In this document: piece by piece, positions 10,412 through 18,238 of the stretch
Layout of the letters: each line of letters starts with the position of its first letter
Numbering within the stretch: the stretch's first letter is position 1
Source: Peribacillus simplex
GTDB taxonomy: Bacteria > Bacillota > Bacilli > Bacillales > DSM-1321
Length of the DNA: 64,000 nt
Direction: 5' to 3'
Assembly (NCBI RefSeq): GCF_001578185.1
Contig: NZ_CP011008.1
Location: 1,268,001 to 1,332,000, forward strand
The notes under the pieces: generated by a model
Told to the model about the DNA's origin: nothing
What the model saw: only the letters and a program-made list of their open reading frames with translations
Database searches by the model: none
Position numbers and translations under genes: made by a program

Positions 10412-12229
10412 ATGGCACAAGAAACAAAAGTGAATGCATTACCCTCAAGAAGTGAAATAGCTGCGGAAGATACATGGAGACTGGAAGATATCTTCGCCAC
10501 CGAAGAAGATTGGGAAGCTGCTTTCAAAGCAGTAAAAGAAGATCTCAAGAAAGCGGAGGGACATAAAGGGACTTTGGGCGAAAGCGCAGAAAAGTTATTT
10601 TCGGCTCTTCAACTCCAAGATGAAGTATTTGAGAAGCTAGGGAAAGTTTATTCTTATTCACATATGCGCAATGACCAAGATACAACCAATCCTTTTTATC
10701 AAGGGATGGAAGATCGGGCAAAAGCTTTATACGCCCAGGCAGCGGCTGCGTTTTCATATATGGTTCCTGAGCTATTGAGTATTGACGAAGGCAAAGTGGA
10801 AGGGTTTTTGGAAGAAAAAGAAGAATTGAAATTATATAAACATTCATTAGAGGAAATCAATCTTCAGAGACCCCATATCCTATCTGCCGAGCAGGAAGAA
10901 TTATTGGCACAAGCTTCAGAAGTACTCGATGCATCAGGCAATACTTTCGGTATGCTTAACAATGCTGATTTGAAATTCCCGACCATCAAGGATGAAGAGG
11001 GAAATGAAGTGGAAATAACTCATGGAAGGTATATCAGTTTTCTTGAGAGTGAAGATCGCCGTGTACGTGAGGAGGCATTTAAAGGGGTATACAGCAAGTA
11101 TGGTGAGTTCCGTAATACATTTGCTTCAACCCTGTCAGGTGAGGTGAAAAACCATAATTTCAATGCCACAGTCCGAAAATATGATTCAGCACGCCAAGCG
11201 GCGTTAAGCAGCAATAACATTCCGGAGACAGTATACGATAATCTCGTTAAAACAGTCAATGACAGCTTGCCGTTACTGCACCGTTATCTTGATTTACGTA
11301 AAAAAGTACTAGGATTGGAAGAACTTCATATGTATGATCTATTCACTCCGCTTGTTAAAGAAGTGAAGATGGAAGTGACATATGAGGAGGCCAAAGATTA
11401 TGTCCTAAAGGGGCTTGCTCCGCTTGGGGAGGACTATTTGAATGTTTTGAAAGAGGGATTTGAAAACCGTTGGGTCGATGTGCATGAAAACAAAGGGAAA
11501 CGAAGCGGTGCCTATTCTTCTGGTACATACGGGACGAATCCATATATTTTAATGAACTGGCAAAATAACGTCAATAACTTATTCACGCTCGTTCATGAGT
11601 TCGGGCATTCGGTCCATAGCTACTATACGCGTAAATATCAGCCTTACCCATACGGTAATTATTCTATATTCGTAGCGGAAGTTGCCTCGACTTGTAATGA
11701 AAACCTGCTGAATGATTACTTACTAAATAAAATCGAGGATGAAAAGAAGCGCATCTATTTATTGAATCATTATCTAGAAGGTTTCCGTGGAACATTGTTC
11801 CGCCAAACGATGTTTGCGGAGTTTGAACATTCCATACATTTAAAAGCTCAAAATGGGGAAGCGTTGACAGCCGATATGTTAACTAAGGAATATTATGAGC
11901 TGAACAAGAAATACTTTGGTGAGAATGTGACAATTGATGAAGAAATCGGTTTGGAATGGGCACGTATTCCACATTTCTACTATAATTACTATGTTTATCA
12001 ATATGCGACTGGAATAAGTGCAGCAACAGCATTAAGCAAGCAAATCCTTGAAGAAGGAGAGCCCGCTGTCAAAAGGTATCTGGAGTTCCTGAAATCAGGA
12101 AGTTCTGATTATCCGATTGAAGTACTAAAAAAGGCAGGGGTCGATATGACAAAAGCCGAGCCTGTACAAGAAGCCATGAATGTATTCGAAGAGAAATTAA
12201 ATGAGTTGGAAGAGCTTTTGAATAAATAG
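10412..12229 (+). CDS. pepF: Oligoendopeptidase F
   Basis: A 605-residue M3B-family zinc metallopeptidase that cleaves peptides of about 7-17 residues in the cytoplasm. The zinc motif HEFGH is at residues 395-399, with the third ligand region EVAST shortly after. Length is typical. In B. subtilis overproduction of pepF (yjbG) affects sporulation by degrading Phr-type signalling peptides. The ribosome site GGAGAGGA precedes the ATG. The gene is intact, but its downstream region has been invaded by an insertion-sequence fragment. Confidence 0.96.
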   Translation: MAQETKVNALPSRSEIAAEDTWRLEDIFATEEDWEAAFKAVKEDLKKAEGHKGTLGESAEKLFSALQLQDEVFEKLGKVYSYSHMRNDQDTTNPFYQGMEDRAKALYAQAAAAFSYMVPELLSIDEGKVEGFLEEKEELKLYKHSLEEINLQRPHILSAEQEELLAQASEVLDASGNTFGMLNNADLKFPTIKDEEGNEVEITHGRYISFLESEDRRVREEAFKGVYSKYGEFRNTFASTLSGEVKNHNFNATVRKYDSARQAALSSNNIPETVYDNLVKTVNDSLPLLHRYLDLRKKVLGLEELHMYDLFTPLVKEVKMEVTYEEAKDYVLKGLAPLGEDYLNVLKEGFENRWVDVHENKGKRSGAYSSGTYGTNPYILMNWQNNVNNLFTLVHEFGHSVHSYYTRKYQPYPYGNYSIFVAEVASTCNENLLNDYLLNKIEDEKKRIYLLNHYLEGFRGTLFRQTMFAEFEHSIHLKAQNGEALTADMLTKEYYELNKKYFGENVTIDEEIGLEWARIPHFYYNYYVYQYATGISAATALSKQILEEGEPAVKRYLEFLKSGSSDYPIEVLKKAGVDMTKAEPVQEAMNVFEEKLNELEELLNK

Positions 12230-12252
12230 GATTCGAAAGGGACCCGAGCGGC

Positions 12253-12712
12253 TGAACTGCACCCCAATTGTTAGACACCATCTAACAATTGGGGTGCTAT
12301 TTTTTATGACAAAATATTCATTAGAGTTATAATTAAAAGCTGTCCTTGCTTATTTAGAAGGAGTTGACTCATTTAGATCTGTCGCCAACCAATTTAATGC
12401 CAATTATGATATGAAGATGGATGTAGTACAACATATGAACGATTTTGGAGTGACTAATACCCAAGTGGCTGCTGTGTATATATTGCTTCTCCCTCTACTA
12501 TGGTTAAGTGGCTAAAGCAATTTGAGGAGAACGGGGTTGACGATCTTGAACCGAATAAAAAGGGGCGTCCATCCATGAAAAAAGAAACGAAGAAAATACC
12601 AGTAGAAGGATTCATTAGAGGGTTTACAGGCTGAAATGAACGTTGACGTCCAGAGAATGCATATTTAGTTGAGAGCCTTAGTTCAAGAACCCGGTAAATT
12701 ACCGGGTTCTTG
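12253..12712 (+). mobile_element. Decayed IS3-family (IS150-like) fragment
   Basis: It begins TGAACTGCACCCCAATTG, an IS150-like end, inside a perfect 16-bp inverted repeat (12260-12275 with 12281-12296). An orfA reading frame starts at ATG 12307 (MTKYSLEL) but meets a stop at codon 9. The rest of orfA can be followed only by changing frame: LKAVLAYLEGVDSFRSVANQ, then SPSTMVKWLKQFEENGVDDL and GRPSMKK, then ENAYL. No orfB is present. The fragment ends in a 12-bp hairpin (12684-12695 with 12701-12712) that may serve as the pepF terminator. It is inactive. Confidence 0.75.
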
Positions 12713-12775
12713 CCCCTCAAGACTGCCTAGGGTTTACTTCAGTTTTGGTCCCTTTTTCTCTTATATGAATATCCG

Positions 12776-12940
12776 TTATAATCCTTTAAAACGATTTCTT
12801 TGATTTACGCTGTGAAGAATAATGAAGAAAACAAAAAATAAAATTGGGGAGGTGAAATACAGAGGAATGAGGTGCATGATACCGAGTAGCTGGACGAATA
12901 GCGACCCTATTAAGAGTATGAGTAGAATAAAGCCTTTCAA
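12776..12940 (-). CDS. 54-residue hydrophobic membrane peptide
   Basis: Starts at TTG 12940 behind a near-consensus ribosome site (GGAGGTGACC, 4 bases away) and reads MKGFILLILLIGSLFVQLLG, then a second hydrophobic stretch SPILFFVFFIILHSV, and ends QRNRFKGL. Two short membrane spans are likely. In B. subtilis the small gene yizD lies between pepF and the roxS-yjbH region; this is positionally equivalent, but I cannot confirm homology. No function is known. Confidence 0.6.
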   Translation of the reverse strand: MKGFILLILLIGSLFVQLLGIMHLIPLYFTSPILFFVFFIILHSVNQRNRFKGL

Positions 12941-13037
12941 TTTGGTCACCTCCAACCTGACAGCAGTATATGATCATCTGCTCCTTTATTAGATTTTATG
13001 TTTTAGAATAAGCAGTATTCTAAGAATATGACAATAA

Positions 13038-13053
13038 TGTGAAAATGCGCACA
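13038..13053. promoter_or_regulatory. TGTGA-N6-GCACA site upstream of first RoxS-like RNA
   Basis: Matches the Rex/Fnr-type TGTGA-N6-TCACA pattern with one mismatch and lies just upstream of the -35 box of the first small RNA, around position -50. Confidence 0.45.
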
Positions 13054-13059
13054 AAGTTC

Positions 13060-13089
13060 TTGCAATTAATGTGTATAATCTGATATAGT
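13060..13089 (+). promoter_or_regulatory. Promoter of first RoxS-like RNA
   Basis: TTGCAA (13060-13065) and TATAGT (13084-13089), 18-bp spacing. A TATAAT at 13074 is an alternative -10 but has no -35. Confidence 0.5.
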
Positions 13090-13095
13090 ACAGAT

Positions 13096-13217
13096 AAGAA
13101 GTTATCACATCCCAAACATATACCCCTTTGTTTGTTCGTCGTGAAATTTCTCCCATCCCCTTTTTCGTATAAATAGATGAAAACCCCAACAAATTTCGCG
13201 ATTTGCTGGGGTTTTTT
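13096..13217 (+). ncRNA. roxS: RoxS/RsaE-type small regulatory RNA, copy 1
   Basis: Predicted RNA of about 120 nt. It contains the RsaE/RoxS signature: ACCCCTTTGTTTG, a GTGAAATTT linker and TTTCTCCCATCCCC (13147-13160), then an intrinsic terminator (AACCCCAACAAAT hairpin, 13181-13217, six T). RoxS pairs through its C-rich loops with ribosome sites of TCA-cycle and redox mRNAs. In B. subtilis roxS lies between pepF/yizD and yjbH, exactly as here. Identification is from remembered RsaE sequence and synteny; the 5' end is estimated from the promoter. Confidence 0.82.
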
Positions 13218-13271
13218 CATGTTGTTGAAGTGAAATGAGGCCAGTTGTAAAAAAAGTGACAAATGTTAGAA

Positions 13272-13321
13272 AAGGATATGCATTAAAATGTGATGTTTTT
13301 CACAATTTAATGCATATCCTT
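13272..13321. repeat. 50-bp near-perfect palindrome with embedded TGTGA-N6-TCACA
   Basis: Two 22-base arms (13272-13293 and 13300-13321, one mismatch) around a 6-base centre. The innermost part is TGTGA TGTTTT TCACA, a perfect Rex/Fnr-type operator pattern. There is no T-run after it, so it is not a standard terminator. It lies between the two RoxS-like genes. Confidence 0.7.
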
Positions 13322-13438
13322 ACATATCAGAAATCAATCAGAAAGAAGGTAGCAATAAATCTTTAAATTAAAAAGACGCTCTTTTTTTACAATACACCTA
13401 AAGGATAATGATAATAGAAAAGTATATATTATGAACAA

Positions 13439-13447
13439 TTTGTGAAA
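13439..13447 (+). promoter_or_regulatory. ResD-like box upstream of second RoxS-like RNA
   Basis: TTTGTGAAA matches 8 of 9 bases of the TTTGTGAAT-type motif reported for ResD, about 15 bases upstream of the -35. In B. subtilis roxS is ResD-activated. Confidence 0.4.
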
Positions 13448-13461
13448 AGTAATACATATAG

Positions 13462-13491
13462 TTGAAACATAAATGGATTATCTGTTATATT
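13462..13491 (+). promoter_or_regulatory. Promoter of second RoxS-like RNA
   Basis: TTGAAA (13462-13467) and TATATT (13486-13491) with 18-bp spacing; TTATAT at 13485 gives 17 bp. Confidence 0.6.
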
Positions 13492-13496
13492 ATTTA

Positions 13497-13514
13497 TTGT
13501 GAAATAAATCACAA
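13497..13514. promoter_or_regulatory. Rex-type operator at second RoxS-like start site
   Basis: Perfect inverted repeat TTGTGA-AATAAA-TCACAA covering the predicted transcription start. It matches the Rex (NADH/NAD sensor) consensus and also the related Fnr pattern. Rex represses roxS in B. subtilis; a site at +1 fits repression. Confidence 0.65.
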
Positions 13515-13620
13515 ACAAACATTTACCCCTTTGTTTGATCGTGAAAAAAATTTCTCCCATCCCCTTATTTCTTATAATAAAAACCATGCAATCATTTGAT
13601 TTGCATGGTTTTTCCCTTTT
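13498..13620 (+). ncRNA. roxS: RoxS/RsaE-type small regulatory RNA, copy 2
   Basis: Predicted RNA of about 120 nt with the same core as copy 1: ACAAACATTTACCCCTTTG, TTTGATCGTGAAAA and TTTCTCCCATCCCC (13551-13564), then a different terminator (AAAAACCATGCAA stem, 13579-13613, followed by a T-rich tail). The ResD-like box, sigma-A promoter and Rex operator give the same layout as B. subtilis roxS, so this may be the orthologous copy and copy 1 a duplicate. The 5' end is estimated. Confidence 0.85.
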
Positions 13621-13650
13621 TTTTGAATAGCAAAGAAGCAGTCAAAATCA

Positions 13651-14541
13651 TTACTGCTTCTTTGTATATCTCCAAAACGTCCCGTATTTAGCCGGAATTT
13701 TTTCTGCCAACTGTTTTAAAACAAGTTTCTTCATTTCCAACTCGACGTTATTCTTATTCATATTATAAACCGTTTCGATTTCCTTGGTGGCCACCAGTTT
13801 GAAACAGCTTAAAAACTCTTCGATAGAGGGTGGTTTTGCAGGGGCGGGAAGACCATTAAGCATATCTTCTAAAATTTGAACATATACCTCGTAAGAATAG
13901 ACACCCGAAACCTTTATTCCCTCTTCTTCAATATTTTGATTGAAAAAGACAAGGGAAGGTATTTCAGTCACTTCCATTTCGCTGGTTATTTTCAAGTCAC
14001 ATTGAAAACCTTTGGCTGCACTGGAAGAATTGATGTCATCAAGGAATTCCTCCACATCCAGTTCAACCGTTTTGGCACACTCGGTCAAGACCTCGATATT
14101 GGATATATCCTTTTTCCCAATGAATACATATTCTTGAAGCTGCCTTAAAAAGCGAATGGCCAATTTACGGCCCTGCAATTCCGCTGCTTTTATTGCGATG
14201 GAAGCTGTATATGGAGAAGAGATTGGGTTTTCAGACCAAAGGCTACCATCACAGGACATTCCCGAGCGGCTGGCTGTCTTTTCCCAAACATGAGCAAGGT
14301 TTTCATAATTTTTATTTTTCCCCATATTAAGAGAATCGATTTTACCGCTTAAAACATGGCGTAAACTGAATAATTGGCCATATTCTATCTGTAATTTTCT
14401 AATAATTGGTTCTAAGCCCCAGCATTCGGGACAAAGCGGATCAACAAAAACATAAATTTCAATTGGCTTTTTTCCTATATCATAGCAATGCTGCGTCTTG
14501 ATCCAATCGGAAATATTGAAAACTGGTTTATGTGCGCTCAA
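13651..14541 (-). CDS. spxH: ClpXP adaptor SpxH (YjbH)
   Basis: A 296-residue DsbA-like protein with a CxxC motif at Cys37-Cys40 (DPLCPECW). YjbH/SpxH binds Spx and speeds its degradation by ClpXP, and aggregates under stress so that Spx accumulates. The TTG start at 14541 follows AAAGGAGA and overlaps the yjbI stop (TTGA), indicating translational coupling in a yjbI-spxH operon, as in B. subtilis. Length is typical. The spx gene is in the same window at 5770. Confidence 0.93.
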   Translation of the reverse strand: MSAHKPVFNISDWIKTQHCYDIGKKPIEIYVFVDPLCPECWGLEPIIRKLQIEYGQLFSLRHVLSGKIDSLNMGKNKNYENLAHVWEKTASRSGMSCDGSLWSENPISSPYTASIAIKAAELQGRKLAIRFLRQLQEYVFIGKKDISNIEVLTECAKTVELDVEEFLDDINSSSAAKGFQCDLKITSEMEVTEIPSLVFFNQNIEEEGIKVSGVYSYEVYVQILEDMLNGLPAPAKPPSIEEFLSCFKLVATKEIETVYNMNKNNVELEMKKLVLKQLAEKIPAKYGTFWRYTKKQ

Positions 14542-14942
14542 CTGTCTTCTCCTTTCCCATCAGTACCGGATGTATTGATCATATGCTGTGCCGTCAAAAA
14601 AAGGCGGTGATAGAAAAACTCTCTTATTTCACCCTCAAGGCCCACTTCGTCCATAGCTTGATACATGCATGAGAGCCATGCCTTCGCTCGTTCTGGCGTA
14701 ATTTCAAAAGGTATATGTCGAGCCCGCAACATAGGATGGCCATGTTCTTCAGTATATAAAGAGGGACCACCTAAATATTGAGTCATAAATTGTTTTTGTT
14801 TACGGACCGTTTCTGTTAAATCGTCAGGGAAAATCGGCAGTAGATCCGGGTGTTGACTAACGTTGGAGTAAAACACATCAATTAACCTGTGTAATTGCCC
14901 TTCTCCAATTAATTCATATGGTGTAGGGTTCCCTTGCATCAT
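14538..14942 (-). CDS. yjbI: Truncated haemoglobin YjbI (group II)
   Basis: A 134-residue group II truncated globin, close to the 132 residues of B. subtilis YjbI. It contains the conserved YLGGP segment, MLRARHIPF with the probable proximal haem-ligand His, and AWLSCMYQAMD. The ATG at 14942 is chosen because AAAGGAGT is 7 bases upstream; the frame is open further upstream without a ribosome site. It is coupled to spxH. In S. aureus the yjbI homologue is co-transcribed with yjbH, but its role in Spx turnover is not established. Confidence 0.93.
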   Translation of the reverse strand: MMQGNPTPYELIGEGQLHRLIDVFYSNVSQHPDLLPIFPDDLTETVRKQKQFMTQYLGGPSLYTEEHGHPMLRARHIPFEITPERAKAWLSCMYQAMDEVGLEGEIREFFYHRLFLTAQHMINTSGTDGKGEDS

Positions 14943-15134
14943 GTTGATTACTCCTTTTATTGAAAGATGGTTGATATTTATACATATTTTATCAATGACG
15001 TACTGATATAACAAATATATAGCTTGAAGAAAATTTTACATCTGTAGTATGACACAGGGGAATGAACGGAAAAGACCGCTTTTGGGGACTTAAACTTTTG
15101 TGCGGTTTTGGATAAGAAATAAATGTACACATAT

Positions 15135-15170
15135 GAAAAAAACTGACCCATCAAAAATATCAGGGTCAGC
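15135..15170 (-). terminator. Terminator after cwlQ
   Basis: CTGACCC / GGGTCAG stem followed on the minus strand by a T-run. Confidence 0.8.
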
Positions 15171-15175
15171 TTTCA

Positions 15176-15826
15176 TTAGCTTGAAAATGTGCCATATACT
15201 TTTTGGACATAATTCTGAGTTTCTTTAAAGGGCGGAATTCCATTATATTTATCTACGTTTCCTGGTCCGGCATTATAAGCAGCAAGGGCAACCTGGATGT
15301 CCCCGTCATAACGGGCCATCATTTGACTTAAATATTTACTCCCGCCCATGATGTTTTGTTCAGGGTCGGTTGCATCATCAACTCCCAGGCTCCTTGCAGT
15401 TGCGGGCATTAACTGCATAAGGCCAGTTGCACCAGCATAACTGGTTGCTTCAGGGTTAAAGTTCGATTCTTGTTTAATGACCGACTTAATCAGTTTTTCC
15501 GGGAGATTATACAAGCTGGCGGCCTGGCTGATGATTTGATCGTAATTTGTGACGGCTTCGCGAGTCTCATCGTTAGTATGGGCAGAAGCTATCTGGTTAT
15601 TGGATGTCAGTCTGCTGGATTGAAGAAAGGACTTCGTTTCCGTTTCCACATTGGATAATAAGGAACCCAATGTCTGTGAAGTGCCTTCAAGAGCATCACC
15701 CGAAACGAGTACCGACAGCATGTCCTGGAAAACGGATCGAGATGAAACAGTTTTAGGGATGTTTCCATTTGTGAATTGCTGGATTGCCTGCAATCCCATA
15801 AAAGTCTTGAAATCTTGGATTATCAA
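15176..15826 (-). CDS. cwlQ: Lytic transglycosylase CwlQ (YjbJ)
   Basis: A 216-residue protein with a C-terminal SLT (goose-lysozyme-like) domain. The catalytic Glu is in IKQESNFNPEA, followed by GATGLMQLMPATA and AYNAGPGNVD, the classic SLT motifs. It cleaves peptidoglycan glycan strands. No signal peptide is evident, as in B. subtilis CwlQ. The TTG start at 15826 is preferred because GGAGGTG lies 7 bases before it; the in-frame GTG at 15835 is inside that ribosome site. Slightly longer than the B. subtilis protein (about 181). Confidence 0.9.
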   Translation of the reverse strand: MIIQDFKTFMGLQAIQQFTNGNIPKTVSSRSVFQDMLSVLVSGDALEGTSQTLGSLLSNVETETKSFLQSSRLTSNNQIASAHTNDETREAVTNYDQIISQAASLYNLPEKLIKSVIKQESNFNPEATSYAGATGLMQLMPATARSLGVDDATDPEQNIMGGSKYLSQMMARYDGDIQVALAAYNAGPGNVDKYNGIPPFKETQNYVQKVYGTFSS

Positions 15827-15858
15827 ATTTCCCACCTCCGAATATGGTTCAAACAGGA

Positions 15859-16437
15859 TTATTCCTGGAATTTGGCGCGATAAAACCTCTTAACTTTATT
15901 TTCGGTTTCTCTTTCCGGAATTTGAAGGGTTTCAAGGAGAGTCAGGAAATTTTCTTTACCGGCTTTTGCATCCGTCACTTCATATTCAAGCTCGAAATCT
16001 TCCTGATTCACATATGAACTATGATCTAAAACAAGTAAACCCTCCTTGTAAGGGAATTCATAACGGTCGGTCTTTAATGTCCCAAAACAGGTAAAATCCT
16101 TTGGATTAACTCCGCATTCAATGATAAGCTGTTGGATCTCCCCTTCAGGGAAAGTGTTTTGATTCAGAAACGCATAAGCGGTTTCTTTAGAGATATCTTG
16201 ATTCGTTTCCAATAATCCTTCTGTAGCAGGCTGTTTTAAAGTTAGCTCGTAACAGCCGTTTTTCTCCCGGATCCTAAGCGCAGAGTCCAGATTTTTCAAA
16301 TGGAATTCGAATGTATCGAAGTAATGATTTTTCTGTGATTTAAAGTTCGATGTCCCGATATGAAAATAATCGATCAGTTGTCGAAATTCGTTTTCTTTCA
16401 AAAGGTTTTTAAACTCAATTTCAATATGCTGGCTCAT
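15859..16437 (-). CDS. yjbK: CYTH domain protein YjbK
   Basis: A 192-residue CYTH (triphosphate tunnel) enzyme, with the signature EIEFKN at residues 5-10 and further beta-strand pairs rich in Glu/Lys (RIREKNGCYELTLKQP). CYTH proteins hydrolyse or transfer triphosphates (inorganic triphosphate, thiamine triphosphate, or ATP to cAMP). Length and position match B. subtilis YjbK. It is 32 bases upstream of cwlQ on the same strand. The substrate is unknown. Confidence 0.88.
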   Translation of the reverse strand: MSQHIEIEFKNLLKENEFRQLIDYFHIGTSNFKSQKNHYFDTFEFHLKNLDSALRIREKNGCYELTLKQPATEGLLETNQDISKETAYAFLNQNTFPEGEIQQLIIECGVNPKDFTCFGTLKTDRYEFPYKEGLLVLDHSSYVNQEDFELEYEVTDAKAGKENFLTLLETLQIPERETENKVKRFYRAKFQE

Positions 16438-16759
16438 GTGTCCCTTCCTTTCTGACTAAATATCTTAGGTTAATCATATAAGAACCATTCAAGCTGTCAA
16501 ATTGAATACAATAATTTTTTGCTATTGTACTTGAATATTTAGGAATCAATTGCAGGATATGATAAAATAAAAACGTTGAACACGGGAAGTGGATTACCGT
16601 TTATAGAGAAATTAATACATACTTTTTGTTTTAAGAGAAAGATTCAATAGGATCCAGTGGTGAATTGGCAGTATGTCATAGGGCTGCTGGATAAGGAGAG
16701 CGTTCTGCCCATACCAGAGTTGAACAGACGCTTTTTAGATAGATATAGGTGGTGTGGCA
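16438..16759. other. Intergenic region, divergent yjbK / sasB
   Basis: About 320 bases. In B. subtilis yjbL lies here; I find no remnant. AT-rich promoter-like DNA is near 16500-16570 and no RNA element is recognised. Confidence 0.4.
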
Positions 16760-17380
16760 ATGGAGAGTTGGGACGATTTCTTGGCGCCTTATACTCAGGC
16801 TGTCGAAGAATTAAAGGTTAAGCTAAAGGGATTAAGGAAACAGTTTGAGAGAGAGAATATTCACTCACCGATCGAATTTGTAACAGGCAGGGTAAAGCCG
16901 ATTGTCAGTATTTTGGATAAGGCGAGTCAGAAGGATATTGCCATTGATAAATTGGGAACCGAAATTCAGGATATTGCAGGACTTCGCATGATGTGCCAGT
17001 TCGTGGATGATATCGAACAGGTAGTTGAACTTTTACGAGGTCGCAATGACTTTGAGATAGTTGAGGAGAGGAATTATATTTCCCATAAAAAAGCAAGCGG
17101 CTACCGTTCTTATCATGTTGTCATCCGCTACCCGGTCCAGACGATCCATGGCGAAAAAAATATACTTGCCGAAATTCAAATCAGGACACTTGCTATGAAT
17201 TTTTGGGCTACGATTGAACATTCTTTAAATTATAAATATAAAGGCATTTTTCCGGAAGATATTCAACTGCGGCTAAAACGCGCAGCTGAAGCCGCCTTCC
17301 TGCTTGATGCAGAGATGTCGCAAATCCGTACGGAAATCCAGGAAGCACAGCGTCTTTTTTCCAGGAAGAAAGATTCTTAA
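16760..17380 (+). CDS. sasB: Small alarmone synthetase SasB (YjbM/RelQ)
   Basis: A 206-residue single-domain RelA/SpoT synthetase that makes ppGpp, pppGpp or pGpp from GTP/GDP/GMP and ATP. Conserved segments are TGRVKPIVSILDKA, DIAGLRMMCQF, KASGYRSYHV and AEIQIRTLAMNFWATIEHS. It has no hydrolase or regulatory domains. ATG 16760 is chosen because AGGTGGT precedes it; a GTG six bases upstream overlaps that ribosome site. It starts the sasB-nadK-yjbO cluster as in B. subtilis. Confidence 0.96.
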   Translation: MESWDDFLAPYTQAVEELKVKLKGLRKQFERENIHSPIEFVTGRVKPIVSILDKASQKDIAIDKLGTEIQDIAGLRMMCQFVDDIEQVVELLRGRNDFEIVEERNYISHKKASGYRSYHVVIRYPVQTIHGEKNILAEIQIRTLAMNFWATIEHSLNYKYKGIFPEDIQLRLKRAAEAAFLLDAEMSQIRTEIQEAQRLFSRKKDS

Positions 17381-17426
17381 ACGTATAAATGAACAAAAAG
17401 AAATCTAAATTGTAAGGTGGGATTAC

Positions 17427-18221
17427 ATGAAATTTGCGATTACGTCAAAAGGAGATGCGAAATCGAATACTTTAATGCAAAGGATGCGAACGTATCTTCA
17501 GGACTTTCATTTGGAATATGACGAAGATCAGCCGGATATTGTCATTTCTGTCGGTGGTGATGGCACATTATTATATGCATTTCACCGTTATAGTAATAGA
17601 TTGGACAAAACCGCCTTTGTTGGTGTACATACAGGACATCTTGGTTTTTATGCAGATTGGACCCCTGATGAAATTGAAAAATTAGTGATAGCTTTAGCAA
17701 AAACCCCATTTCAAGTGGTGGAGTATCCACTGCTCGAAACAATCGTTCGTTATCAGCATGGAGGACGCGAAACCAGATTTCTGGCTTTGAATGAATCGAC
17801 AGTCAAAAGTGTTGAAGGGACGCTTGTCATGGATGTTGAGATACGCGGCCAGCATTTTGAGACGTTCCGCGGAGATGGTCTATGCATTGCGACGCCATCT
17901 GGAAGTACGGCTTATAATAAGGCGCTTGGTGGAGCCATCGTCCATCCATCAATCGATGCCATTCAGATTACCGAATTGGCATCCATTAATAACCGGGTGT
18001 TTAGGACGGTAGGATCTCCTCTGCTGCTGCCGGCACATCATACATGTATGTTCCGGCCGGTCAATGCTGTCAATTTTCAAATTACGATCGATCATTTGAC
18101 CCTGCTTCAAGAAGACGTCAAGTCGATACAGTGCCGAGTTGCAGATGAAAAGATCCGATTTGCCAGATTCCGCCCTTTTCCTTTCTGGAAAAGAGTGCAT
18201 GATTCATTTATTGCTAATTAA
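17427..18221 (+). CDS. nadK: NAD kinase
   Basis: A 264-residue ATP-NAD kinase that phosphorylates NAD to NADP. The GGDGT motif is at about residues 44-48 ([12 protein letters not shown]) and the second conserved block, [16 protein letters not shown], is about two thirds through. B. subtilis has two NAD kinases; this is the yjbN position, between sasB and yjbO. Ribosome site AAGGTGGG. The downstream gene starts 17 bases after the stop, so they are probably co-transcribed. Confidence 0.96.
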   Translation: MKFAITSKGDAKSNTLMQRMRTYLQDFHLEYDEDQPDIVISVGGDGTLLYAFHRYSNRLDKTAFVGVHTGHLGFYADWTPDEIEKLVIALAKTPFQVVEYPLLETIVRYQHGGRETRFLALNESTVKSVEGTLVMDVEIRGQHFETFRGDGLCIATPSGSTAYNKALGGAIVHPSIDAIQITELASINNRVFRTVGSPLLLPAHHTCMFRPVNAVNFQITIDHLTLLQEDVKSIQCRVADEKIRFARFRPFPFWKRVHDSFIAN

Positions 18222-18238
18222 GGAGATAGACTCACCTC

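Noticed and set aside
13403-13417. Fur-box-like GGATAATGATAATAG
   Set aside because: Two hexamers fit, but the third (inverted) part of the Fur box is missing.
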